A DNA stretch of 64,000 nucleotides. Source: Macrotis lagotis (taxonomy: Eukaryota; Chordata; Mammalia; Peramelemorphia; Peramelidae). The stretch's first letter is position 1; every line of letters starts with the position of its first letter. The translations under genes and the position numbers were made by a program. Of the stretch, positions 11,545 to 22,200 are shown piece by piece. The DNA is taken from contig NC_133660.1 in assembly GCF_037893015.1 (NCBI RefSeq), forward strand, positions 284,198,578 to 284,262,577. Reading direction: 5' to 3'. The notes below the pieces were generated by a model, which had not been told where the DNA came from, did not search any database, and worked only from the letters and a program-made list of their open reading frames with translations.

Positions 11545-12182
11545 CAATTCCCCTTCTTTCCTTCCCTGCCTAATTCCTTTCCTCCCATCCTTCTTTCCTT
11601 CCCCCCCTTCCTTTCTCCCTTCCTCCTTCCCTCTTTCCTTGCTTTCTTTCCTCCTTCCTTCCTTCCTTCATTCCCTCCTTCCCCCCTCTCTTCCTTCCTC
11701 CTTACCTCTCCTTTCTTTCTTCCCTCCTCCCATCCTTCCTTCTCTCCCTCTCTTCCCTTCTCCCTTTCTCCTTCCCCCTTCCCCTGCTTTCTTTCCTCCC
11801 TCTCTTCCTTCCTACTTCCTACTTTTCTTCCTTTCTTCCCTCTCTTCCTTTCTCCCTTCCTCCTTCCCTCTATCCTTTCTTTCTTTCCTCCCTTCCTCCC
11901 TCTCTTCCTACTTTCCTCCCTTTCTTCCCTCTTCTCCTTTCCTTCCTTCCCTCTTTCCCTTCTTTCCTCCCTCCCTCCTTCCCTTCCTACTCTTTTTTCT
12001 TTCTTCCCGCCTTCCTCTTTCCCTATTCTTTCCTCCCTCTCTTCCTTCCTTCCCTTCCTTCCTTCTTCCCCCTATCCCTTTCACTGGCTGTGCCTGTTCC
12101 TCCCTTCCTGTCTCTTCCTCCATTTTGCCTCCCACTTTTCCTACCTTCTCCCTTTTCTGCCCTGCCCTCCTCTCTCCCTCCA
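11545..12182 (+). repeat. Long homopyrimidine (CCTT/CTTT)n tract
   Basis: About 640 bp of nearly pure C/T on the sense strand of the NRXN2 3' UTR, made of irregular TTCC, TTTC and CCTCC blocks. It produces spurious open frames of 267 and 247 codons of Ser/Phe/Pro/Leu, which I do not regard as coding. Confidence 0.95.
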
Positions 12183-12494
12183 ATGTTTTGGTTTCTGGGA
12201 GCAGCAGCAGCTGGCAGTACCAAGTGGGAAGGGTTGGACTTCGATGGGGTTTGGGTCATGGTGGGGGGAAGGTGGCTAGAGTGTATTGGGGTGGGTTTCG
12301 GGGTCTAGGGAGTCCTTAGGGCCAGGGCTCTGGCAGAGAGGGGAACTCTCAGCTTCAGTGGCCATGCTCCCTAGACAGACAGTGGTGCCCTGCCCTGCCC
12401 TGCCCAGGGGAGGATTTGAAGGTCTTTTGACAAGTTTTCGGGCGACGTGCATTTGGGATCTGGAAAGAAGAGCATCTGTGGTGTGTGTCGGGTT

Positions 12495-12521
12495 GGGGGG
12501 CGGGGGGCGGGGGGTGGGGGG
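12495..12521 (+). other. G-quadruplex motif
   Basis: Four runs of six G separated by single bases (C, C, T) on the NRXN2 sense strand. The motif starts 47 bp and ends 21 bp before the ATTAAA signal, so the transcript would carry it at its 3' end. Confidence 0.9.
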
Positions 12522-12541
12522 AAAGGAAAATGCAGATATAT

Positions 12542-12547
12542 ATTAAA
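12542..12547 (+). promoter_or_regulatory. NRXN2: Candidate poly(A) signal (ATTAAA)
   Basis: ATTAAA in the context ATATATATTAAAGACAATTATC, the first good signal after the stop codon on the plus strand, 1.4 kb downstream. Confidence 0.55.
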
Positions 12548-12815
12548 GACAATTATCTAGATATCAATAACCTGTGGCATCCCGGGCGAGAGGGAGCCGG
12601 GAGGAACGGCCCCACGGACTTGCTGGGGGGACAGTTCTCTGCCGAAGGGGCTCCCGTCCCCCATTGTTATTTTTTCTTTCTCTCTCTTTGTTAACAAATG
12701 TGTCTGAGTCTTGGAAAACACCCAAATTCCGGAAATGTGTGGGAGAAACAAAAGAAACTTTCCAAACTCCATTGGCCCTGTGCGGTTTGTTCTCGGAGGA
12801 TGCGCTAGAGAACCC

Positions 12816-12914
12816 TTCCTTCCTTCCTTCCTTCCTTCCTTCCTTCCTTCCTTCCTTCCCTCCCTCCCTCCCTCCCTTCCTCCCTCCCTTCCTTCCTTCC
12901 TTCCTTCCTTCCCA
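12816..12914 (+). repeat. (CCTT)n microsatellite
   Basis: Near-perfect TTCC/CTCC tetranucleotide array of about 97 bp. Confidence 0.95.
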
Positions 12915-15900
12915 GCTTCCTCTGCCTCCGTTTCCAGACTGAGGCAGGGAGGACCAGCTTGGATGAGGAGAGGAAACCTTCTTGGCTTCCCCACTGTGAC
13001 TAACTAGCTGCTGCCCCCCATGGAAAAAGCTGGGCCCCTAATTTGGGTATAATCCCAATGGTGCCATTCCCCCCAACTCCTAAACTCAAGTGAAGCCCAA
13101 GGAGCCCACCTGAGGCCAGGCTAATCCTGGCTCTCCAGTGACAATGACTGGCAGGTCAAGAACTCAAGGGAGATGGTCCTGTGCTCAGTCTCTAGGGAAA
13201 AGTTAGGGTGCCCACCTGAGCTTGGCACATTCAAGGCAGGCACAAGGATGTCTCAGGCCTAACCCTTGGTCATTCTGTTGAAATGAGTTAAGGGCCTGCT
13301 GCAGAGGAGGTAGGGTATGACCTCTGATGGGTTTAAATCTTGTTCCCTTTATCCATTCTGTCATATTTCCTGCCTCAGTAACTCTTGTTTCTTTGGCATT
13401 TATAATTACTTGGTGCTTTCCATCTCGTTGGGTTCTCACAATGACCTTATGTGATAGACAGGGCAGGGATTATTATCTGTATGTTATGGATATGAAGAGA
13501 AAGGCCCTGTTCTTGGCTCAGATAGTCTTGCATTCCAGTGCCATCTCTGACATAGATGGGCTGTGTGACCCTGGGTAAGTAACTTGGCTTCTCAGTGGTC
13601 CGGCAACTCTTATATATAGCGCAATGTCTAGAAAATGAAATAAATGCTTACTGGTTGGCTGATAAAGGACAGGTTCTGCTTTTGGTGGAGGGATCCCCTT
13701 ACCTCCATCATGGGACCAACTCAAAATGAATGAGACTGAGCCTCAGAGAATAGAGGTGACCTAGGCTAAGACACATGACTCATAAAGGGGGGTTAGAAAG
13801 AAGATCTTATAATGTCACAGGCAGGACCCTTCCCTCCGTCCCTCCTCTCTGATGATCTCTTGTGACATGGCCACTAGTGGCTTCTGCCTCAACTTCCTCA
13901 AGATGAAGACCAGGCTCCCAGAGAAGAGAGGATAATGAAACCAAAGGAGATACCTCAACCCAACAACCAAGCCAGAAGGACGAACACTAGAAATGGCCAA
14001 CAATAGACTTTTCAAGACTTCTCTACTGGTCTGGTCTGTGACTAATGTTCTACAAGGGAGAGAGAATGGAGATCAGTGGCCTACTGCCAAAGAGTTAATA
14101 TGGCTGAGGCCTGATGAAGGGGATGGAGGACCCTGACCTGGGAGTCACACTGAAAGGCACTGATAGACTCTGACATACAATTCTAGATAACCCAGCCTTC
14201 TCTTCATTCATCTTTTCCTTACTTCCTATCATGGAGGCTCAGAGCTGGAAGGGACCAGGGTCCCCCCAACATGCCAAAAGAATCCTTTTACAACACATCC
14301 AACAAGTCACCACACTTCTGCTTGTAAACTTGTGAAGGGGTTTCCATGACCACAAAAGAAGGGAAGAAGAGACTTTTAGAAGCAGAAACAGAGAAGAGAG
14401 ACAAAGACAGACAGAGTGAGGGAGAGACACAGAGAGATAGAGACACAGAGAAGACCCTTACACTAAGTTAATCTAAGATTGGTGAGGTCACATGGGCTCA
14501 GTGTCTATCAAGGACATGGGACTAACAATGAGTATCTTCCTTACTAGAGGTCCAATAGGGACCCAGGGAAATGGAGAAGGAACAAAGGGAAAGGGTCCCT
14601 TTCGGAATTTCCCCTTTTACCTCCTCGGGGCTCACAGGTGATCGATCAACTTTCTCTGGGATATTGACCTGGGGCAGAGGGACAGAAGTAATCTACTGTC
14701 TACTTCTCAGATCTCCCCTAGTCTTCCTGGGAATTTTGCCACTGAACAAGCCCTCCTAGGAGAGGGATGACTTAGTGGCTGCAGACAAATCCTCCCCTGC
14801 CCCCAAATGGGGAAATGGAAGATCATTTGTCCTTTTGGAAATATCTCTGGTCTGATGGGGGGGGGGGTGACCCCAGGTCAGAGAATCCTTGTGATCACCA
14901 GGTCATAGACTTTAGAGCTGGAAGGTCCTTAAAAATGGAGTAGTTCAACCTCTTTTACCCATTTGAGATGTGTAAACTGAGACTTGTGGAGGGGACATGA
15001 GTTGGCAGATTCCCAGAGGCTCCTTGGAGTCATCCTACCTGATCTGCAGCTAATTAATAAGCAATCCCCTTTCCAGCATCCATTCCCAACAAACAGTCCT
15101 CTTTGGGCTCACAGGCCTCCCACTTTGGGCAGCTCCGATTGTGGAGAAGATCCAAACGAAGTCCTCTGTGACTCTTCATCACTCCCTATCTGTCTCTGGG
15201 TCTGAGCAGAACAAGACCAGTCTCTTTCCTAAGACATGTTCTTAGCCTGGGGTCCAGGGGTTGGTCTGTGGACAGATTCAGGGCATCTTTGAACTTGGAT
15301 AAGGAACCATGGTATTCATTTCGATCTCACTGGTCTCCTTTGTAATCCTAAACCTTTTCTTGAACACCTGTAAAACTATGATTCTCAGAAGGGGTCCAGA
15401 TAAGTCACCAGACCAACAAATATTTACGAAGTTCAGTACAAGTGAAAAAGGCCTATCCTTGCCTTCAAGGAGCTTACACACTAATGGGAGAAAACAACCC
15501 ATTAAAAATGGCCCAAAGAAAATTAAGGTCTAAGGTCACACGGGTAACAAAAGGCTAAGGTGGGATTCCAGGACCCAAAGGGAGGGTCCCTCATTCTACA
15601 CCAGAGAATCAGAAAACCTCAGGGGAAGAGACCTGCTTAGTTCACTCACACCTGATAGAGAATGCCTGCTTGATTCAACATCCGAGCCTCCACTGAGATG
15701 CATCCAGTGATAGGAAACTCATTACCTCTTGAGGTAGCCCACCCAGAGTCCAATCTCTCTCTCTCATTGTTATGCAGTCTTTTCTTATGTTGAAGAATAA
15801 ACTGGGAATATTTATCCTTACAATTGCCCTGCATAGTAATTGGAACCCCTGTGGAAGCCAGCAGGCTTCTCATCCCCATTTATAGATGAGGAAACTAAGG

Positions 15901-16527
15901 CAGAGAAGTGAAGTGACTTGCCCAGGAACATACAGCTATAAGTATCTGAAACTGGATTTTGAACTCAAATCTTGCTGACTCCAGATCCAATACTCTATCT
16001 GCCACAGTGTCACCTCGATCTACCTCATAGTGTGGTCTTGGCCAAACACTTTCCTTTTTCTGGGCCTCAGTTTCCCCATTTATAAGATAAAGATGTTGGA
16101 CTAAAATGAACTTCCAGCTCTGAAAATCTATGAAATATGAAACTTCTGAATGCTATTGGGAGAGGGCTGGGCAGCAGCCACCACATTGTAGAGGGACCAG
16201 GCAAAGTTGGGGACCGACTCCAAGATCCCAGGAGATATATTGGGGATCCACAGACTTTGGCAGATGAGGGCAACAGGGTTGAGCCAAGGTTCCTTTGGTC
16301 CTTCAATAAACATTGGTTGAGCACCTATAATATACTACCCAAAGGGACCAGAGAAGCAACATACACACAGATGCATAGATGTGAACCGCATACAGAGAAA
16401 ACACAATAGCAAGAGACGGGAAGAGTAGCAGGAGACCCAGGCAGGAAGGGCAAGAAGTGGTGCCTGAACTGAACTGAAGGAGATCTAGATTAGGAAGGAT
16501 TCGGACAGCCAGAAGGATAAGGGCATC

Positions 16528-16690
16528 TGGGTGGCACTATGGTGGATAGACCACTGGGTCTGGAGTCAAATCACTTCACCCTGTTTGCCTCAGTTTCCTC
16601 ATCTGGAAAATGAAATGGTAAACTACTCTGGCGTCTCTGCCAAGAAAACTCCAAATGGGGCTTTGGAGAATCCTACATGATTGAAATGGC
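16528..16690 (+). repeat. Mar1-type SINE
   Basis: GGGCATCTGGGTGGCACTAT, GGTCTGGAGTCAAATCACTT, CCTCAGTTTCCTCATCTG and a GGCTTAACAACAAGG terminus match Mar1 in sense orientation, with an internal deletion. Confidence 0.75.
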
Positions 16691-16805
16691 TTAACAACAA
16701 GGAAGGACCACTTGTCAGTAGAGGAGATGGCCTTGGCAAAGGCACTGAGGTGGGAAGGGGATTTTCATGTAGTAGGCCAGGTTAGTTGTCCACCCTGGGT
16801 CATAT

Positions 16806-16992
16806 GATTATAGATTTCGAGCTGGAAGAGATCGTGGAGGCCCGTTGAGTCAAATACCTCATTTTACAGATGAGGAAACCAAGGCTGAAAAAGGGAAAGT
16901 CACTTGCTCAGGGTCCCATAGATAATAAGGCTGGATTTGAACACAGGTCTTCCTGACTCCAGGTCCAGTGCACTCATCCATTGCTATATTGC
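16806..16992 (+). repeat. MIR-family SINE
   Basis: GAGCTGGAAGAGATCGTGGAGG, CATTTTACAGATGAGGAAAC, TCACTTGCTCAGGGTC and GGTCTTCCTGACTCCAGG in order. Confidence 0.7.
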
Positions 16993-18639
16993 AGGAGAAT
17001 AAGGAAACAAGGAGACCAAAGAGTAACGAGAGGGGTAGGAGAGAGCCAGGCCAGAGGGGCAAAGCCCCAAAGAGGGGTCAAGGAAGATGGGGACTGCCAG
17101 GCTTTGGGATGTGGCTCACCACAGCCTCTCTTTTCCTGGCCACTATGAACAGGGGAGTGCCATAGCCCCCCTCACTACAGCTTTCAGACCAAGGCCCTAT
17201 CCCAACTGATCCTCTTGGGTTCTCAGAGGGCCAGTATTTCCCTAGCCTAAATATCTCTCCCCAACTGTTTCATCACTGCTCTTTGAAAATCTACCATTAG
17301 AAATTATTTCCATGGAGGTTTAGCTTCTATTCAAATGTGAACACCCCATGGGAGGGGAATAATATTAAGGGCCTTACAGCTCTTAATAGATGTATTAGAT
17401 AATCAGGACCCCTCCTTTCTTCTCCCCACCCCAGTTCCAGCTCTGCCACTGTCCTGTGGCCTTGGGCAAATTCTTGGGATGGCAGAGACCTTGGATTCCT
17501 CTGCTCCAGTCCCTTAATTATAGAAGTGCTTGGGGGGAGGTTTTAAGGCTATTTCCTCACTGGCAGAAGGAAGGCTGGACACTGGGCCTGGGAAGGAGGA
17601 GGGGAGCACCCAGGGACAAGCTGAGTTGAGCTACCAGTTAATCTGCATAAGGCCAAAGCTGGAGGCAGCAGCTCAACCCCCCACAGTAACTCCATATGGT
17701 GACACAAGGCCCAGGCCTGGTGGGGCAGCAGGGAGTGGGCAGGGAGCCTGGGCCTCCCATTCAGAGGTCGACTTTGCCATCCGAGATGTGATTTCCTCAT
17801 AGGCCTCCATGCCCAGGCAGAGGTCCTGAGGGATGATTCAGATGGGATCTGGCAAGAGAGAGACTGGCCCCCCCTGAAGCTCCAGGTCAGAGGTGAAGGA
17901 GAGTGTTTGGGTGAAGGTGGGGGAATGGAGGGGTGGGGGTAATCAGAGAAGCAGAGGTCTAGAGAAGGATGGGACCTTCAATTTACAGAGGAAAAAACTG
18001 AGTCCCAGAGCTGGGAAGAGACTGACCCAGGGTGACTAAGTAGAAGAGAGTTTCAGCCTCAGATCTGACACTGCCAAACCTGGGTGCCAAGGAAGAGGGT
18101 GGCCCAGCAAAGAATGCCAGAGGAACTAGGAATCTGGGGATTCTGAATTTCTGAAGGTGCTCCTCCCCACAGAGCTCTCCTTCCAACTTTGGGCCCCTTA
18201 CTCAGTGAGCATCTATCACTCATCCAATTAGTCACCAAGCATTCATTAAGAGATCCAAGCACCAGCTAGATGCTAAGTAAAACATTTCTTGCCCTCAAGA
18301 AGCTTGCAATCTACTGGGAAGTAACAATATAGTCATTCAGTAAATGTTTGTTGAATTAGATGCAGGCTGGGTCTGTTGGGGGCCCATGCAAGATGGAACC
18401 AGGAGACCAGTTAGCAGAGAAGCCAGAGGGTCTTTCCCTCCTCCCTGAGAGGTTCCTCATTTGGGGGGAGAGAAGGAGTAGGTAACAGATCTTAAAAAAG
18501 TCCTAATGTCAGCAAAAAAAAGGAGGGAATATTAAGCTTTCCTGGGACCCTGGCCAGGACAGCCATGCCAGCTGGACCCAAGTGTAAGGTCTACTGGGGC
18601 CCCTCCTGAAGGGCAAGGAGAGAAAATGGTAGACCATAA

Positions 18640-18820
18640 TGAAAGACAAGAGCTGGAGAAGAATCAGAGGTCATCTTGTCCAAACCCACCCTCATCATTT
18701 TACAAAGAAGGAAATTTCCCAGGGGAATGTGACTTGTCCAAGGTCATGCAGGCAGGGTGTGGGAAGGGTCAGCATTTGAATGCAGATCTCCTCACTCCAA
18801 ACCAACAGTCTCCTGTGCTA
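18640..18820 (+). repeat. MIR-family SINE
   Basis: GAGGTCATCTTGTCCAAACC, CATTTTACAAAGAAGGAAA and GACTTGTCCAAGGTCATGC follow the MIR order. Confidence 0.6.
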
Positions 18821-19199
18821 CAGCAGAGGAAGAGGAAGCCTGAGCCTGGGGAGGAGCGAAGGGTGGGGGTTCACTTGGGAATGGAGATGGGGTACTATGG
18901 TTTGGCACGAGGGCTCAGGAGGAAACATTTGTGGCTCTGTGCAGTCCAGGGATCTCAGAACTCTTGTGCAGCTGAGGGAGGGGGGCTGATGGGAGGATGT
19001 GACTGGGTCAGAATTCCAGGGGAGCAGGAAGGGGACAGCTCCTGTGGGTGCCCCAATCTCTGGCATGAAAGAACACCCAAGATACTGGCCCCAAGCAGTA
19101 ACTGCTCCTAAGGGGCAGGCAGTCCCCTTTTCTGAGCCTGGAGGAAAGACATCCTCCTTGCTTGGCTCTCTGCCCAGGGCATGAACTCTCAGGACAATC

Positions 19200-19260
19200 C
19201 TACAACCTCGTGGCCTTCATAGTGTTCTCTTCCTGCTTTGCACCTTTCATTCTGGTGTTC
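19200..19260 (-). CDS. SLC22A12: SLC22A12 exon 10 (C-terminal tail)
   Basis: A 61-bp coding part after the acceptor CTCTCCCTCTTTTAG|GAACACC. The first G completes Arg533, then [19 protein letters not shown] and TAG (19202-19200). Frame, a strong polypyrimidine tract and a final length within one residue of human URAT1 support it. The tail sequence itself is not conserved apart from the S/T-X-hydrophobic end (human TQF, here TRL), which fits PDZ-scaffold binding. Confidence 0.8.
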
Positions 19261-22200
19261 CTAAAAGAGGGAGAGAATTGAACATCAACACTTCTTTAGA
19301 ACTGGAAGGCTTGTTAATAGTCAAAGTTGGACATCACTTTGTCTAAAAAGAGATTTGGAGAAAGAAAAAGAAAAAGGAAGGGAGGGAGGGAGGGAGGGAG
19401 AAGAGGAGGGAGGGAGGGAAGAAGCCCCCTAGAAAGCAGTGAACAGAAATGGGAACGAACACAGGCTTTGCACTCTAAAGAGCTGAGTTTGAGTCCTGGT
19501 TCAGTGAAGATTGAACCTCAATCTCTTCCTCTGGAAATGGGCTAATGGTGCCTGCACTGCCTTCCTCTTTGGGCTAAAAGGGAGGCACCAGGTTGCCCCT
19601 CCCTCTTCTATCTCTATGTCTCCAAGCTTCAACATTGTGCCTGGCCCTTCACAGGAGCTTGCAGATCGATTGGTAATGATTTTCCTATACTTATTTCTGT
19701 AGATTTCGCCTCCCCCAGATAGACTGTGTAAGCTCCATAAGGGCAGGATCTGGCTGACTGTGATGCCGGTGTCTGGCCTCCCCAGCCCCTGGGTGACCCC
19801 AGAACCCCCCTCCTCTCCCAGGTGGGTCCTGGAGCCACTCTCTCACCGACTCTTCACATCCTGGATGGTATCTGGCAGCGGTAGGTTGCGGGTCTCAGGC
19901 AAGAGGAGGGCAATCAGGCCTGTAATCAAGGGGACCCCTCCATAGATGAACAGGGGCAGCCAAGGATTGAACTGGCCCAGCAACCGCACAAGAGGCCCAA
20001 GGATGGAACCCAGGCGGGCAACCATCTGGCTCCCGCCAGTGGCGGTCATTCTGTGGAGGACAGGATATTTCGGAGGGGCAGGATGGGGCAGGTGGGCCAT
20101 CCTGCTCAGTCCACTGTGGAGCCACTGCCCTGTCTTTGCTGCCTGCAGGGTACCAGGAGATGAGACAGGCCAGAGCTGGGAGGCTGAGTCCCTCCAGAAG
20201 CCCCAGCTGCAGGAGCAGCCCCACAGGGAGCTGGAGAAGGCTCTCCCACCTCCCCAGGGACTTGTCAGGGTGCCAGAGTGGAAGAAGGCTGCAGGTGTGC
20301 AAATGGTGGAAGGGACAGCTAGATGGCCACTGCCCCGGGGGAGGGAGTCATGAGGGAAGAGGCAGGCGAGAGGTTTGGGTCAGTTCAGAGAGCGAATGAA
20401 GGTCAAAGGAGTTGAGAGATGCGGACAGCAAAGTCTATGGGGTGGGGGGGGGCAGGGTGTATGTGTGTTTGTGGGTGAATGTGGGGGTATGTGTGGTGTA
20501 TGGGTGCTATAGGTGTGCGATGGATGTATTGTGGTACGCAGGGGTGAGTGTGGGGGTTGTGGTGTGTGTGAGATGTGTGGGGGTGAGTGTGGGTGTGGGG
20601 GGGAGGGTTGTGTGCATGGGGTGTGTGTGAGTGCAGGGTGGGTGGGTATGTGGTGTGGGAATGAACCTGTGGAGAGGGCATTGATAAGCCCTGGCATCAG
20701 CCTGGCAAGCTACAACAGCAGAGCCAGGCAAGTTCATCAGGGCTGAATAGCCTCAGTCTTCCTGGGCTCCCAGATCCCACCCCAAGATTGAGAAGGCGAC
20801 AGGCGGCCCTTGACCCTCCCTTGGCCTTACCTGAGCACTGTGGGGAAAAGCTCACTGCAGTAGATAAGGGCAGTAGTGAAGACAGAGCCCATGAAGCCGA
20901 TTCCCAGCACTGCCAGGGTCACCCGCAGGGTCTGTAGCTCTACAGGAAATGATGAGGAATGAGGAAGGAAGGGGGCACGTGAGGGGGTGAGGGGGTGGGG
21001 GGAGGGATGGGGGGAAGAATGGGGGAGATGATGGGGGAGGAGGGCAAAGGGTGGGAGTTGAGGTGATGGAAAGTGGAGAAGGAAGGGGAGAGATGATAGG
21101 GGAAGGAATGGGGGAGGTATAGGGGAGGGGAGAGGCTATTCTAGGAGTGGGGAACACATGCAGCCTTGCCTAAGACAGCAACCCCTTTCCAGAGAGAAAG
21201 AGACAATACTTTTTATCTGTCTATATAGTGCATTTCCATAGATTGTGTCCAATAGAACATAGATATGGTGAATCCATGTTTTCTCTGAAAGAGCATAAAC
21301 TCCTTGAGGGCAGGGGCTGCTCCATTTGCACAATGCCTAGCAAAGTACAGGGATCTAATAAAAGCTTGTGTGGTAGTGTGGAAAGCGAGAGTTGGCAACT
21401 GGGTTCCAAATCCTTCCCTCTGTGAGACTTTGGCCAAGTCATTCTAAACTATTTGGGCCTCAGTTTCCCTTGCTATAAAATAAAGTGGTTGGATTCAATA
21501 GTCTCAAAGCTTCCTTCTAATTTTCAGTCCATAATCTGATGGCAGAGGCTGCCATTTCTAGGTTTTTTAAAAAATTTTTCTTCTCATTTATTAAAGGCCA
21601 TGGGATTAAGTGGCTTGCCCAAGGTCACACAGCTAGGCCATTATTAAGTGTCTGTGGCTTGATATGAACTCTTGACTCTGGGGCCAGTGTTCTATCCATG
21701 GTGCCACCTAATTGCCCCCCAAATCCGGTCTTTACAAATGCTTTGTGCCCTGAGCAAAGGGACCAACTGGCCTCAATTCATCCCTTACTCACCCTGAGAT
21801 ACCATTGTGTTGGCCAAAATGAAGAGACCAGACAGGATCAAGGAACCTGCTAGGGTTATACGTCGACCCAGGTGGTTCATGCTGAAGAAGGCACCCATCT
21901 TGTTTGGGATATCAATGATCCCAAAGAGTACCTGGAGCAGGAAAATATTGCTCCCCAGTCTCTGCAGGTCCAGGGCGAGTCCGTAGAAGGTGAAACCAAA
22001 GGCAAACCTTAGGAGAGATGGCAGCAGAAAGAGGCAGGCGATGAGGGCACTCCCTATCCCTGCTCACTGTGGTCATTTGGGTTTTTCTCCAGGTTCTCCC
22101 AGGATCCAATTGTTCCCCACAGGGGACAAGCCATCTTTTAAGATTCCTCCCAGCTCCTGCTTGGATATTTTGAGTTCTAAGCTTCCTCACCTCCCCCCTC

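Larger units (their letters stand above)
11148..12560 (+). other. NRXN2: NRXN2 3' untranslated region
   Basis: The region runs from the TGA stop to a candidate ATTAAA poly(A) signal. It contains a GC-rich start, a G-rich patch (11453-11495), a very long pyrimidine tract (about 11545-12182) and a G-quadruplex motif just before the signal. The exact cleavage site cannot be read from the sequence; an AACAAA variant at 12693-12698 is a second possible signal. Confidence 0.65.
12561..19199. other. NRXN2-SLC22A12 intergenic region
   Basis: No coding exon was found. The two genes converge on this gap. It holds a (CCTT)n tract, several MIR-like SINEs (about 13430-13650, 14905-15000, 15790-16135, 16810-16990, 17980-18080, 18640-18820), a Mar1 SINE and fragments of a repeat with an ATTTATTAAGCACCTACT-like core (15410-15500, 18215-18365). 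The 3' UTR of the minus-strand gene should lie in its right part; I saw no AATAAA on the minus strand close to the stop. Confidence 0.7.

Noticed and set aside
11516..12319. Open frames of 267 and 247 codons on the plus strand
   Set aside because: They are translations of the homopyrimidine tract (Ser/Phe/Leu/Pro only) in the NRXN2 3' UTR.
17760..17870. Candidate last exon of SLC22A12 with acceptor TCTCTCTTGCCAG at about 17860
   Set aside because: It splices in phase to a 16-residue tail, but the exon at 19260 is nearer, has a better polypyrimidine tract, gives almost the human length and ends in the expected PDZ ligand.
20380..20746. His/Pro/Thr-rich and Gly/Val/Cys-rich frames in intron 8
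   Set aside because: They are produced by the GT-rich minisatellite.
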